The translations under genes and the position numbers were made by a program. Shown here one piece after another: positions 1 to 10,969 of a DNA stretch of 64,000 bases. The DNA is from Physcia stellaris (Eukaryota; Ascomycota; Lecanoromycetes; Caliciales; Physciaceae). The stretch spans positions 1 through 64,000 of the forward strand of contig JABSSW010000014.1 of the NCBI GenBank assembly GCA_018902385.1, in the 5' to 3' direction. The notes under the pieces are model-generated. The model saw only the letters and a program-made list of their open reading frames with translations, was not told where the DNA came from and ran no database searches. Numbering within the stretch: the stretch's first letter is position 1; every line of letters starts with the position of its first letter.

Positions 1-325
1 TTGTTGTTGTTATTGTCGTTTTTTTTTGAAATTTTCGAAAAATGAAAAAAATCGTATTTATTATTCAAATTTTCGCATTTTTGTTTCGTTTTGTAAAATT
101 TGATTTAAAATACGAATAAATCATAAATCGATGCAATCAAAAATAATCAATTAATTTTTTCGTATCGTCGCATGTAACGTAAACACGATGAAATCGTTTT
201 TTATAATATTGATTTTTCGTAATATGATTCATAAAAACAAATAACGTTTAACGTCGAATTTTTAATTTTCAACAAAAAAATTATCGTTTTTTTTTCAATT
301 TTCATTTCGAAAATAATAATTTGTA

Positions 326-2520
326 TTAATAATTTTTAACGTCATCGATATTACGATATCGAACGATTAAACGTTTTTTTTTGACGTCGTAACGTAACGA
401 TCGATTTTTTAAATTTGACGACGAAAACATGAACACGTTCGAAACGTGCATCATTTTTTTTATTTTGACAACGTTGTTCAAATCGTCGTTGCAATTAATT
501 AAAATCAAAAAAAAAAATTTGATTTCGAAAAATCAAAAAACGACATCGTTTCGAAATTTTAAACAATCGATAATTGTGTTACAATCGATGATTGTGTAAC
601 AATCGTTGATTGTGTTGATTAATTCGATTTTGATATTTCGTTTTCGTTCGTCGATTCGAATTTTTTATTCGCGATATCGAACGACGATGAAATTGACGAC
701 GAAAACATCGAATCGTTTTCATCGTTCATGAAAATATTTTCATTTTTATTTGATAAATGATCGAATTGCGTTTGAATCGTCGTCGTAATCGATGTTATTG
801 CAAACATTGATTGCGATAAAAACGATAACAAAATCGTTGAAATTGATAATATTTCAAATTTTCGTCGATTGATTCGCACAAAAAAATACGACGATGAATT
901 GTCAATCGCATCGTCGTAAACACGCGTATCAATTCGATTATCGAACGTAATTGAAATATTGTGTTGTTCAATTATCGAATCAAAATTTGTAACGAAAACG
1001 TATTTGTTAAAAAAATATTCGAAAACACGATGCATGTAAATGCAATTGTCGTATGTTTTTTGATTGACGTTTGTGAAAATCATACAAACAATAAACAAAC
1101 GAATGTTCGAACATTGATTATATAAAAATTCAATTTTTCGATCGTTACATTAAATTAATTGTCATTTTTGATGATCATCGTACGCGTTCAACGAAAAATC
1201 ATTGAAAATTTGAAAAAATTTTTATTTGAATTAAAATAATTGTCAAATTTTGAAAATGCGTAATTTGAAAACGATTTTTATTTTCGAAATATTCGATGTT
1301 CATTTTTATTGTTGTTCGACGTAAATTCGAATATTTTTCACGAAATTACGTCGTCAAACGATTTAAAAATTGTTCATTATTAATCACGATTATCGTTAAT
1401 TTGAATTTCATTTATCGTCGTTTGATTGACAATTCGCGCGCAATTGTTGTCATAAATTATCGTTCGATCAGTCAATTGCGCATACAAATTGATTGAAAAC
1501 GAAATTATTTTACAAATGATTCAAAATTTTTCGATCATGTTGTTGTTGTCGAAAAATAAAAAAAAAAATGTTTTGTTGACGTTCAAATGATTTTATCATT
1601 TTTGTTTCAAATATTCATTTCGTACACGATTTGAAATCAATTTACGATGTTTGCGAAAATTTTTTTGATGATGCGCAATATGATTGTTTATTTGTTGTTG
1701 TTTAAAAAAAAATGTAATGATCAAATTGTTTGACAGAAAATTTTTCGACAATCGAAACGATATATTTGTTTAAAATTCAAAATTTAATTTTGATTTTGAA
1801 TTTTGTCAAAATCAATTATGCGTTTTTTGCGATTAATTTATTATATAAAATTAAACGATTTTTCACATTAATTTTATTAATTTTGAATTTTTACAATTTA
1901 ACGAATACAAACGTAAAATTGATCAAAATTTTTCTCGATTGATCATTCGCGTCAAACGAATTTACTGAACATTTTTTTATAAATTGTGTTTTATATTCTT
2001 GTATTCAATTTTGATTCAACGTTATAACTTTTTAAATTTGATTGTTTCGCGATTAAAATTGTCAAATTTGAATTTTTTATCGTTTTTTCGATTTTTTCGT
2101 CGATTTTTGTTAATTCGACGATTGTTTTTTTCGTTTTTATCGAAATTATTTTCGTTTTTTTTGCGTTTGTTAAAGTCGTCATCAAATTTATTCTGATTGA
2201 CGTTGCGTTGTTTTTTGCGTTGAAAATTTTTTCGTTGTTTGAAACGTTTCAAAATCACGTTTTTATCGTTTTCAATTTTTTGTTCGATTAAAAAGTTTTG
2301 ATTATTTTGAATTAAATTCAATACGAAATTTTGTAATTTTAATGTTGATGAAAATTTCATAATTGAATGTAAATTCGAAAACAAAACGATGCAATGTACA
2401 TCGTAATTTTTTATTAATTGATTGATTTTTTGTTTATAATTTTTATATTTTTCGAAATTATTTTTTTTTGTGAAAATTTTTTTGATGTTTTTTTTGAAAA
2501 AATCGACATATTTTTTTCAG
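326..2520 (-). pseudogene. possible degraded Ty1/copia-like gag-pol relic
   Basis: On the minus strand three open stretches (2,384-2,022, 1,098-619 and 508-326) follow one another and look like pieces of one old coding region. The piece around 2,400-2,022 has a pattern reminiscent of copia Gag (a short helical stretch, then a 'LLS.LP...STL..Q' like segment after allowing for CpY mutation) followed by a very basic tail. The piece at 508-326 faintly resembles the region after the copia protease. I saw no reverse transcriptase or integrase motif, so the class is a guess. It could equally be another repeat whose translation happens to look like this. Confidence 0.22.
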
Positions 2521-3963
2521 ATATTATTTTTTTTTTGAATTGTTTTTGATTTTAACATTTCATAATAATTGTGCAATAAATTTTCTTTTTAAAAAGATGA
2601 CAACAACAAAAAATTTAATTTTGTCAAATTTTTTTACGTAATCGTTCATTTGATTCATGTCGAATTGATTTTTCATTTTTCAAACGTATTGAATTCAATT
2701 TTTATAATTGTTTTTTGAAAATAATTTTGATTTGTCGTTCATTATTTTGATATAAAACGATTTTTTTTTAATGACAAAAATTTGAACGATTGAAAATGTA
2801 AATGTAAATGCATTTTGTAATGTTTTTATTCGAACATGTTGTTGTTGAATGTATGTTCGATATTTTTTCATAATGATATTTGATTTTGATAAATTCAAAA
2901 TAAATTCATTTTCAAAATTCGTGAAAATATTTATATGAATGAAAAATATAAACATGTTATATAAAACACATTTTATAAAAAAATATTTATCGTTTTCTTT
3001 ACAAAAAGTTTATTATCTTATTGAATTAAATCAATCTTGACGAAAAACATCAAAATTTTGATGCAATTTCTTCGCATATTGCACATTAATTAGAAACTTG
3101 ATATAATTTTTGTTTATGTAATCAAAGTTGTAAAATTCAATGAAAAAAATTCAATGTTGCAATATTCGTTGAATTTTTACGTGAACGCATTGAATCATTG
3201 AATTGCGAAATTTTGATCGTATCAATTTCAATTTCAACATCATATTAATTCAAACAAAATTTTTTTAAAAAAAACTTTCGAATTTATTTGTACACGAATG
3301 ATGTTAATTTGTAAATTATAATAATTATTAAAATGTAAAATTCAAGAAATGTGACATCAAAAATGTATAACAAAAATAATTGTATAATTAAATTAATAAT
3401 TGCAAAATTAATTATTTTTCAAATTTTTGTTTATATAATCAATCAATTTGTTCAATCGTACACATATTTCGAAATTTATTCGAAAATATGAATTCGTTGA
3501 ATTCAATCGAAAATTTGATGTTGACGTGATTAAATTGATCGTTTTCGTAATTTATCGAACTTTTTGATCGAATTGTTTGATATAATTTTATCGAAATTCG
3601 ATTCGTAATGTTTTGTTGATTTGAAATCTAAATGTTTTACAAATAAATACACGTCGATTTCGATGATTGAAATTTTTCGTTGATTGATAATGATTTCATA
3701 CGATGTATGCGTTCGTATTGATCGAATTTATTAATTCGTTTCGTTTATTTGATTTGTTCGAATCGTGATATCGTCAATTCATTTCGAAATTGATTTGCAC
3801 GAATCACATAATTCATATGAAAATTGTATTGCATTGCAATAATGAGTTTCGAAATCATCGCGAAATTTTTCGTCGAGAAAATCTTTCATTGCTTATCGAC
3901 ATAAAGTTTAAAAACGAATTATGCAAACTGTATAAACGTTATAAATTGACTTTTTAATCATTA

Positions 3964-4390
3964 AGCAATGAATAACAGTATTTAAATCGATTTTAAATCA
4001 ATTAAATCAATAATATTAAGTATTTAAACAAACGTGAAACGTCAAAAGTCGATAATCAATAATAGAAATTCGACGTTGATTGTAAAAATCTCAATTAAGT
4101 TTAGCGTTTTCGCGTTTTTTGATGTTCGTTGTCAAGAAAAATCAAGAAAAAATAACGAAAAGCGCGTAACGACGTCGTTATCAACGCTATGAAAAAAATG
4201 ATTTTATTTTTGAAAAATTCACGTATTTTTCACATAGAAAGATGTTATTTATGATATAATACGTGTATCATACATTACATAACAATTTTGTTATTAAATA
4301 AAAAAAAAAAAAAATCGACTTTTGACAATTAAATGACTCACATATTTAATATTGTTGACTTAATTGATTTAAATCTTGTTATTCATTGCT
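3964..4390. mobile_element. MITE-like inverted-repeat element inside the AT-rich block
   Basis: Positions 3,964-4,053 and 4,314-4,390 are imperfect inverted repeats. The outer ends read AGCAATGAATAACA and its complement, and the inner ends GTCAAAAGTCGAT and ATCGACTTTTGAC. The 260-bp centre has no coding sequence and contains a 15-bp A run. CT and AG dinucleotides are frequent here (roughly 3,840-4,520), unlike the saturated DNA on either side. So this is either a later insertion or a segment too short to be mutated. Target-site duplication could not be defined. Confidence 0.5.
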
Positions 4391-5336
4391 CAAAGTTGAT
4401 TCAATTGACTTAAAATCGACTTAAATACAGTCACTTTTAATTCAATGTTACGAAAAAACAGTGTTTTTGACTAATCGACTAATCGACTCGAGATCGAATT
4501 TAAACGCATAAATCAATAAAAACTTTTTCTCGACGTCACAACATGAAATTATGTAAAATGTTTTTATTATTGATCAAAACGTATAAAACGAAACGTTGAT
4601 TTGTTTGTAAAACGAAATTTGTTTTTCATACGATCGTGAAATTCGATTGTTGATTCGTCGATTGCATAATGATTTTCAAAAATAATAAACGAAAATAATC
4701 GATTTTTGAAAAACATTCAAAACGATTTCGATTTTTCAAAATCATGATGCATTATTATATAACATATATTGATTAAATTCAACGTTCAAATGACGTTTAA
4801 TGATTTGATATCGATAACGATTAAATAATAATTTGTGAAAAAATTTTTGAAATCAAAATGATTGAATTGTTGCGTTTTTTGAAAAATTTTGAATCAATTG
4901 AATGCATATAACAATTCATTGACGTAATTTCATCATAATGAATGTATTTGATTGATTTTTAAAATATAAATCGTTTGATTGATATAATGAAACAATAAAT
5001 CGAATATCGATTGCAAAAAAATCAAATCAATTGAACGAATTTTCAAAACGTTATATAAACGTGATGCAATTTAAATGATCGATGAATAAATGTAATAAAA
5101 AATATATAATCAATTTCAAACGTTTAAATGATTTTTTTTTGTTTTAATACAATGAAACGTCGTTTTTTCGATTTTGAAATGAAAACGTTTGCATTGACGC
5201 GTGTTTTCATTTTTTTTTGAACGATAATTAATTCGAATGTTAATTCAACAAATAACATGATGATTTTATGATGTAATAAATTTGATTCAGACGATTCAAA
5301 CGACGTCGCAATGATCAAAATAAATATATTATTGAT

Positions 5337-6617
5337 AAAGTAATCGTGATTGCAGATGAAAAGAAGAAATCACGAAATAAACACGCTAAATTTCACTAAT
5401 TGGCGGAGGGGATGACTCCCTTTTTTTAGTTAAAGGTCTACTTGAACCGAGGCCCGAGGCCACCCCTACTAGCGCCGTGGGGGTGCTCTGGTCGCTAATT
5501 TCTAGGCGGCGTCCGGGCGCTAAAAGGAGCCAGCCTTACGAGCCTCCACCAGTGCATGGGATAAAGTACTTAGGGACCAAAAGATGTCTGAACTCTGGAG
5601 ACGAGACTTGTCTATGGTCATTGTCATAGCAAATGGGAGACATCTAAGCCGTCTACTAGAGCAATCAACCGTAGGCTGTGACGTGCTCTAAGCTTTCAAT
5701 TATAAATGTTGAGAAGCTCGAGCAAATCTGGGATCGACATGGCAAGAATGGACATGTAACGTGCACACGCTTTTGAAATGCTAAGTCTCAATCAATCCTT
5801 CCATCAGCAGCTCTGAATAAGCGACACCCGATACCCCGAGATGCCAAAGACTATGCAGGTACGCACGAACTCCTTCCCATGACGGTGAAGTAAATTGGGG
5901 CTGGGGGCTATCCTTCGAACGCCAATCCTCTCGCCGAATATCTCAAGATCTTAACAGGTCACTGGTTTATTGACTCTCTGAATGGTCAAGTCTCGTGGGT
6001 GAGGTAAATGGACCGAAAGGGCTTCTGAGATCTGAATGTAATCTGGAAAACAGGACGATCGCAGGACAAGTCTGCATTTGTAGATGAATCTTGCTACATG
6101 TTGAACTAAGACATCACGGAGGTTCTCAACACTTTCAGTCCTGTTCGGACTGTAGATACCGCATGGTGTTGGATGATAGCATGTTTCGAGGAGCGGACGC
6201 TGCATGATAATCCTTACGGGATGACGGATAACAGGGCTGCTCTTCTTGTGCTAGGGACATGAAAGGATTTGTCTAGAGATTAATTGTGTTATTCTAATTA
6301 CCATTGACGCCCAATATTCGCGTGCTAACAATAGCTCTTCTACCTCACCTTTTTCAAAGAAGTGGATTAGAGAATCGTTATTAGATTTGCGAGACTAGCA
6401 CATGGCAGGTCAGCAACCATATTTTCCAAGAACAGGTGGCATTCAGCACGATCTCTTCGAGGATGCATATTCGCAGCGTGAAGCATTGACGTGGTCAACA
6501 CTTATTCTCGCTGTCTTTCAGTTGACGTTGTGTCAGCTCTGTCTGTCGAAGAACTTTGATAATTATGCGGAGTAGTGGTCAATTCATGCCATGGAAGAAC
6601 AGGTTCGCACTGACCTC
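5337..6617. other. gene-free interval with GC-rich edge
   Basis: The composition returns to normal at the edge of the AT-rich block. A GC-rich patch lies at about 5,450-5,560. A minus-strand open frame at 6,205-5,951 (84 codons) is not recognised and has no partner exon that I could find. It may be a gene relic. Nothing else is supported. Confidence 0.4.
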
Positions 6618-8866
6618 TTAGAATTGCTCTGCGTAATCTGCCTCCACCCAACCAACAACCTGGCCTTTATAATACACCATGAATTCCAATGTCGCATTTC
6701 CCAGTCGTATAATCAATTCGAAGGTGGCATCTCGGTACTTTTGTTTGTTGCTCGAACTCTTATAGCTCTTCTCCATCCACAGTGTATCACATGCAACAGC
6801 CCAGTTGACTGTACAAAGCGGACGGACAGCTGCAGAGCATTGTTGAGTGAGCTTTGCAGTAGGTATTGTAGTGTGATCAATCTGGAACTTACTATTTGTC
6901 TTCCGAGTGGGAGCCCGGGGTTCTTCGGTGTAAAATAGCTCCGATGAGAAATGCCGCAGGCCACTGTCCCGCCAGCTAACTTGTACGGTGCTTCTTATAC
7001 GTGTATTGAGAAAGCGACCTTCTTCAATTTCTTCGCCCTAGGTAGACGATTATTGTTCGCGGCATAAACTGACGGTTTTCATCCAACACTCACCTTATGC
7101 AAAAGCCACCGCATCTGGTTATTAGCATAATAGGTCGACTTCGCCTCGTTAAAAAATCGGTCTTGTACCATGTGCTGGCTCGGGTTCCAGGGTAAGGACA
7201 CCGCGATACCATAACTATAGCGGGATAATCTTGACACGATGGTGGGCTTAGGCTGTACGGATACGCCACCAATAGTTGCTGTTAGCTCAGAATGTTCTAG
7301 GCCCCAAAGCGTTGCCCCACGGCAGATTGACGACCATCTGATCCGGTTAGACCTATTGAAGATTGAATTCTCGGAGACTTTATTCACTCACGCTCCGTTC
7401 ACTTGCATTATCTGCACACCGTCCCGACTGTGGCTCTTCTCCAGGCGATCATAGAGATATCTGCTCTCCCCAAATCCTCCCACAAGGAGAACAGACTGTG
7501 TCCTAGTCAGTTCACACCAAGACGAGATCTTCGAAGAATGGAATTTACCTTGACCTGGAGACCTTTATCTGAGACTTCCGCAATTTGTTTCCGAATAAGC
7601 TCTTCGATTTGCAGAAAGATATAGTCAAACACTGTACGCAAGGCATATCTTGCGCTCGTCAATATTCGATCCATTCATGTAAAGATGGGAATTGGCACAC
7701 TTTTTGACCGTGATTGTATCATCTATTATGCCATTTTCGGGGTCATCTTCTACCCCTCTGAGGTCCACGGAATAGATCTGATCACTCGTTTCGCTAAACG
7801 TTCGTTTTATACCATATTCGAATTCTCTCATCATCTTCTTGCGATTGGTCTCTTTAATCCTATTATACTGAACTTCACCGATCATAGTGGAGATATGCTT
7901 TTGAAATGCCGCGTCGAGGAATACAGAGCCACAAAGCCCGCCTATGTGGGACCATAAGTCAGTGTTTAATGACTCAAATTACGGGCGCTTACCATCACCA
8001 ATAGCACACTCTTTAACTCTCAAAGGAGCAAGACCCTCAACTTTGTAGCTGATCAGGTCCTAGAGACCCATCACTGAGTTTAATTATCCTTTCTTAGGTC
8101 ATGCGAGATACTTACAACTGTACCTCCTCCAGCGTCACAGACCACAAAGGCATCACCAACCTGGAAGCAACGGTCAGATCAACCAAAAAGTGCTAGACCT
8201 TGCCCAACGGGCGGAAACATACTTTAAGACTGCTCTCTTCATCTTTATCTTTGAGAGTAGCAAGTGCTGCAGCTTCGGGCTCCGTCAACAGTGTAATGTT
8301 ATCTGGCATGTTTGCTAGCTTCGCAGCCTTTCGAGTTTTATCCTTTGCCGCTGGACTCCACACAGCTGGGACCGTCAAGATAATCCTAATCGCAAAAATG
8401 GACTCGTAGTCGGGATGGAATTTCCTTATATCATCCTTCGTGTACTCCCACAAGAGTCTCAGATAATCACCGACCACTTCGTACGGTTTTTTGTTAATCT
8501 TTTTGAGCAGTATGCTCGAGTCCTTTACCGGCTCCACTGTTGTGACGTATTTACTGTCTTCCTCGAGAAGAATCTTCATCCACTTGAATGAATCATCCGT
8601 CAGCCCGACAGTATACCCCCATCTTTGCGGAACACCATTAACATAACAGATTGAAGAGGGGACTTTGTCTTTTGAAGCATTTTGAGCGGCTGGATCAGGC
8701 CAGTTATTGATCAGTCGGATCACTTTGGATCCTCCATTCACCGCCCAGGACACGCCTGAGTGCCTAAAGTCTCTTAGTAAGGCCCGTACAGGTTTCTGCA
8801 CTTACGTGGCACTTACGTGGTTCCAAAATCGATTCCAACAACAATCTCCGAGCTTCTTCCACTCAT
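6618..8866 (-). CDS. Hsp70-like ATPase, HSPA12-type fungal family
   Basis: This is a cytosolic Hsp70-type ATPase of the divergent HSPA12-like group, which is expanded in filamentous fungi; substrate unknown. Nine exons join in frame to about 608 residues: 8866-8817, 8763-8223, 8160-8116, 8059-7993, 7941-7701, 7648-7549, 7495-7392, 7352-7094 and 7037-6618. The actin-fold motifs are all present: phosphate 1 loop GIDFGTTHSGVSW near the N-terminus (split by intron 1), VVCDAGGGTVD (phosphate 2) and LLVGGFGES (adenosine loop). The C-terminus is the short beta-rich segment typical of this group, not a full peptide-binding lid. The start is the only ATG before the first ATPase motif. No stop or frameshift remains after splicing, so the gene looks intact. 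It diverges from the GTPase at 9,440 with a 570-bp shared upstream region. Confidence 0.85.
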
Positions 8867-9439
8867 GATATCTTCTGTCGTGGATCCTCTAGAAGGGCGG
8901 ATTACGTCTGCTTGTGAGCACGTCAATTGGTGGATGCTGGGGGAACCTGGATGGCCAGGATGGAGGAAGATTATTGTGCGCTCTCGACTGTGCGATGGTA
9001 CGCTCGTTCTCCTCCGGGACTTAATGTTCGATATGCAAGGCTGAAACACCCAGCGAGGAACTTCGGACTAAAGATTGGTCCACAAAAGCGGCGGCAATAC
9101 GCCGATCTCAGCTGGCAATGTATGTCAGCATTTAGTCCGTGGGATAGACGATAAAGCAAGAGTAGTGCGGGTGAGAAATTGTCTTCCACACGATTCCATG
9201 CGCAAGCTCTGCAGCCTCATGTAGAAGCCGAGAAACCCTCACTGAAAGGCCCAGACCTTTCGATCAGCGAAACCCGTGCAGGTGGGTCAGAACAGGACGG
9301 ATGCGTAGCATCTATTGTATTTCTCTTGAATCCGGCGGGTCCTTGGAAAAGCCAATTTAAGTGATATTGCCAGCGTTTTTCAGCCGAAAAAGATTCCACA
9401 GATCATTGAGACGAAAGTAACATCAATCTATCGATCCCA
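8867..9439. promoter_or_regulatory. divergent upstream region of Hsp70-like and GTPase genes
   Basis: This 573-bp interval separates the start codons of two divergently transcribed genes and must hold both promoters. Open frames crossing it are short and overlapping, and I see no conserved product. No clear heat-shock element (repeated GAA/TTC triplets in alternating orientation) was found by eye. Confidence 0.45.
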
Positions 9440-10527
9440 ATGGCAGAACAGGAGGTGCTAAGCATGATTCTCGTGATGGGTGTGACGGGCGCTGGCAAAA
9501 GCTACTTTATCAACAAACTCGCTGGTACGGACATTGTCAAAACAGGAAGCACATTGGACCCATGTGACTCGTTTCACCCGTCTTGATTTCATTCACTGCC
9601 GCTGAACTCCGTATAGGTACAGCTAAATGTGAAGCCGTGCCCGTCGAGATCGGTAGAAGCAAAGTTCTTCTGGTCGACACTCCTGGCTTTGACGACTCTG
9701 TACGATCGGATTCCGAGATCCTGACAGAAATATCGAGATTGCTTTCAGCACAGTACCAGGGTGGTGTCAGTCTCAAGGGAGTTATCTATCTACATCGCAT
9801 CACAGACATTCGCTATGCTGGCTCCCAGGTCAAAACCCTCAATATTTTTAAGAAAATATGTGGAGACCTAGCTCTGACCAATGTGCTACTCGTGTCGACT
9901 AGGTGGCACGAAGTGGACGAAGCAGAAGGGGCGAGTCGCGAGCAGCAACTCCGTGAGAAATTTTGGGCCTATATGCTCGGCCATGGATCGACCATGGCGC
10001 GATTCTATGGTAACAGAGACTCTGCAATTGGCATTGCAAGTCAGCTTGTCAGCAAAAGGAGCATAATTCTGGAGCTTCAGCGAGAACTCGTTGAAGAGGG
10101 TAAGACTTTGAAACAGACAGCGGCGGGGTCATTCGTCAACGATGACTTGACCGAACTGAAAGCGCAGCACGAGGCAGAGTTGAAGGAAATTGAGCAATTA
10201 CGACAGACGCTTCGAGATAATGATCGAGCTATGAAACGCCAAGTTCAACTGGACTGGCAACGGGAGCAGCAAATACTTCAGACTGCGCAGGAAGACCAAG
10301 AGCGTTTAAAAATCAACATAGCTGCCCAGGTGCGTGCAGAGATCGAGCAAAAGCAGGAGAAAAAGAAGCGAAGTGGTCTCTGGAAATCGATCCCGTTGTT
10401 GCCCATGTTGCTTGGCATTGTCGAGATGTTTGTTGGTATACCGCCAGGTTCGACGTCTTTGCTAACCTCATGGCTTTCCGGTTCAGGTCTAACCGAGTCC
10501 ATTTCGCAGTTTTTCGACAATTTCTAA
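9440..10527 (+). CDS. AIG1/septin-like P-loop GTPase with coiled coil and C-terminal hydrophobic segment
   Basis: Two exons (9440-9563 and 9623-10527) give a 342-residue GTP-binding protein; intron 9564-9622 starts GTGACT and ends TACAG. The G1 motif GVTGAGKS lies at about residues 13-20, G3 is DTPGFDD, and STRWHEVD sits where the G4 (N/T-K-x-D) motif belongs, so it is non-standard. After the G domain comes a long Gln/Glu/Arg-rich coiled coil (about residues 200-285). A hydrophobic stretch (SIPLLPMLLGIVEMFVGI) near the end could anchor it in a membrane. The fungal family is usually annotated as a 'G domain' or AIG1-like protein of unknown role. An ordinary paralogue of a dynamin or septin is unlikely given size and motif order. 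Confidence 0.8.
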
Positions 10528-10969
10528 TAGCCCCGGAGACCGGGAGCCTCGGAGGAGGTGGCACAAATATAGGCCAAGATTACATACTCTCGATAGGCAT
10601 TGGTATCTCGAGCTTGTGATTGCGTTGAATCCTGCATGTACTCATTCCCAAACCTCCAATAATCATGTGCTGAACGATCTCGGAATCTATAGGGGCGTTT
10701 AGAAGAGGGGTTCACGCCACCTCGAGCCACCAATTGGTGGATGAAATTGGTGTGGTTGTACAAGACTCCGCCCGAGTCAGATCGGTAGTCCAATTCGGCG
10801 CCCCAGAAAAGCAAAGTATCGCTGCTTTAGCTAGTGGAGGTCTGAGCCATTGTGCCCACTGATCGTACCAGCTATCGAGTGATCGAGTCTCATCTTACGA
10901 GCCCCAGACAAATATTTTGGTTTTCATCCAAACGACGAAACTTGTGAATTAGCACTTTCAGCTTCCAGA
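10528..10969. other. intergenic, no gene seen
   Basis: The interval holds only overlapping short frames. The minus-strand frame 10,814-10,524 overlaps the end of the GTPase gene and has no recognisable domain. Confidence 0.4.

Larger units (their letters stand above)
1..5336. repeat. AT-rich block mutated by a CpY-context RIP-like process
   Basis: This block is AT-rich and has no intact gene. C is followed almost only by A or G, and G is preceded almost only by T or C. From 1 to 1,469 I find no CT, CC, AG or GG dinucleotide, while CA, TG and CG are common. The signal weakens toward 3-4.5 kb and stops abruptly near 5,336, where ordinary sequence begins. Reading frames in the block are rich in Phe, Ile, Asn, Lys and Arg and lack Pro, Gly and Trp in the saturated part. 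That is expected if every CCN, GGN and TGG codon has been hit. I infer degraded transposon DNA. The original element is not identified with certainty. Confidence 0.85.

Noticed and set aside
1-5336. Classical RIP (CpA to TpA)
   Set aside because: CA and TG are abundant and intact; only CT/CC and AG/GG are lost, so the canonical context does not fit.
1-5336. Centromere or telomere
   Set aside because: No TTAGGG tracts and no tandem satellite seen; AT-richness alone is explained by mutated repeats.
8193-8801. Stand-alone truncated Hsp70 fragment
   Set aside because: Splicing of nine exons with GT-AG borders and matching phases gives one intact protein, so it is not a fragment.
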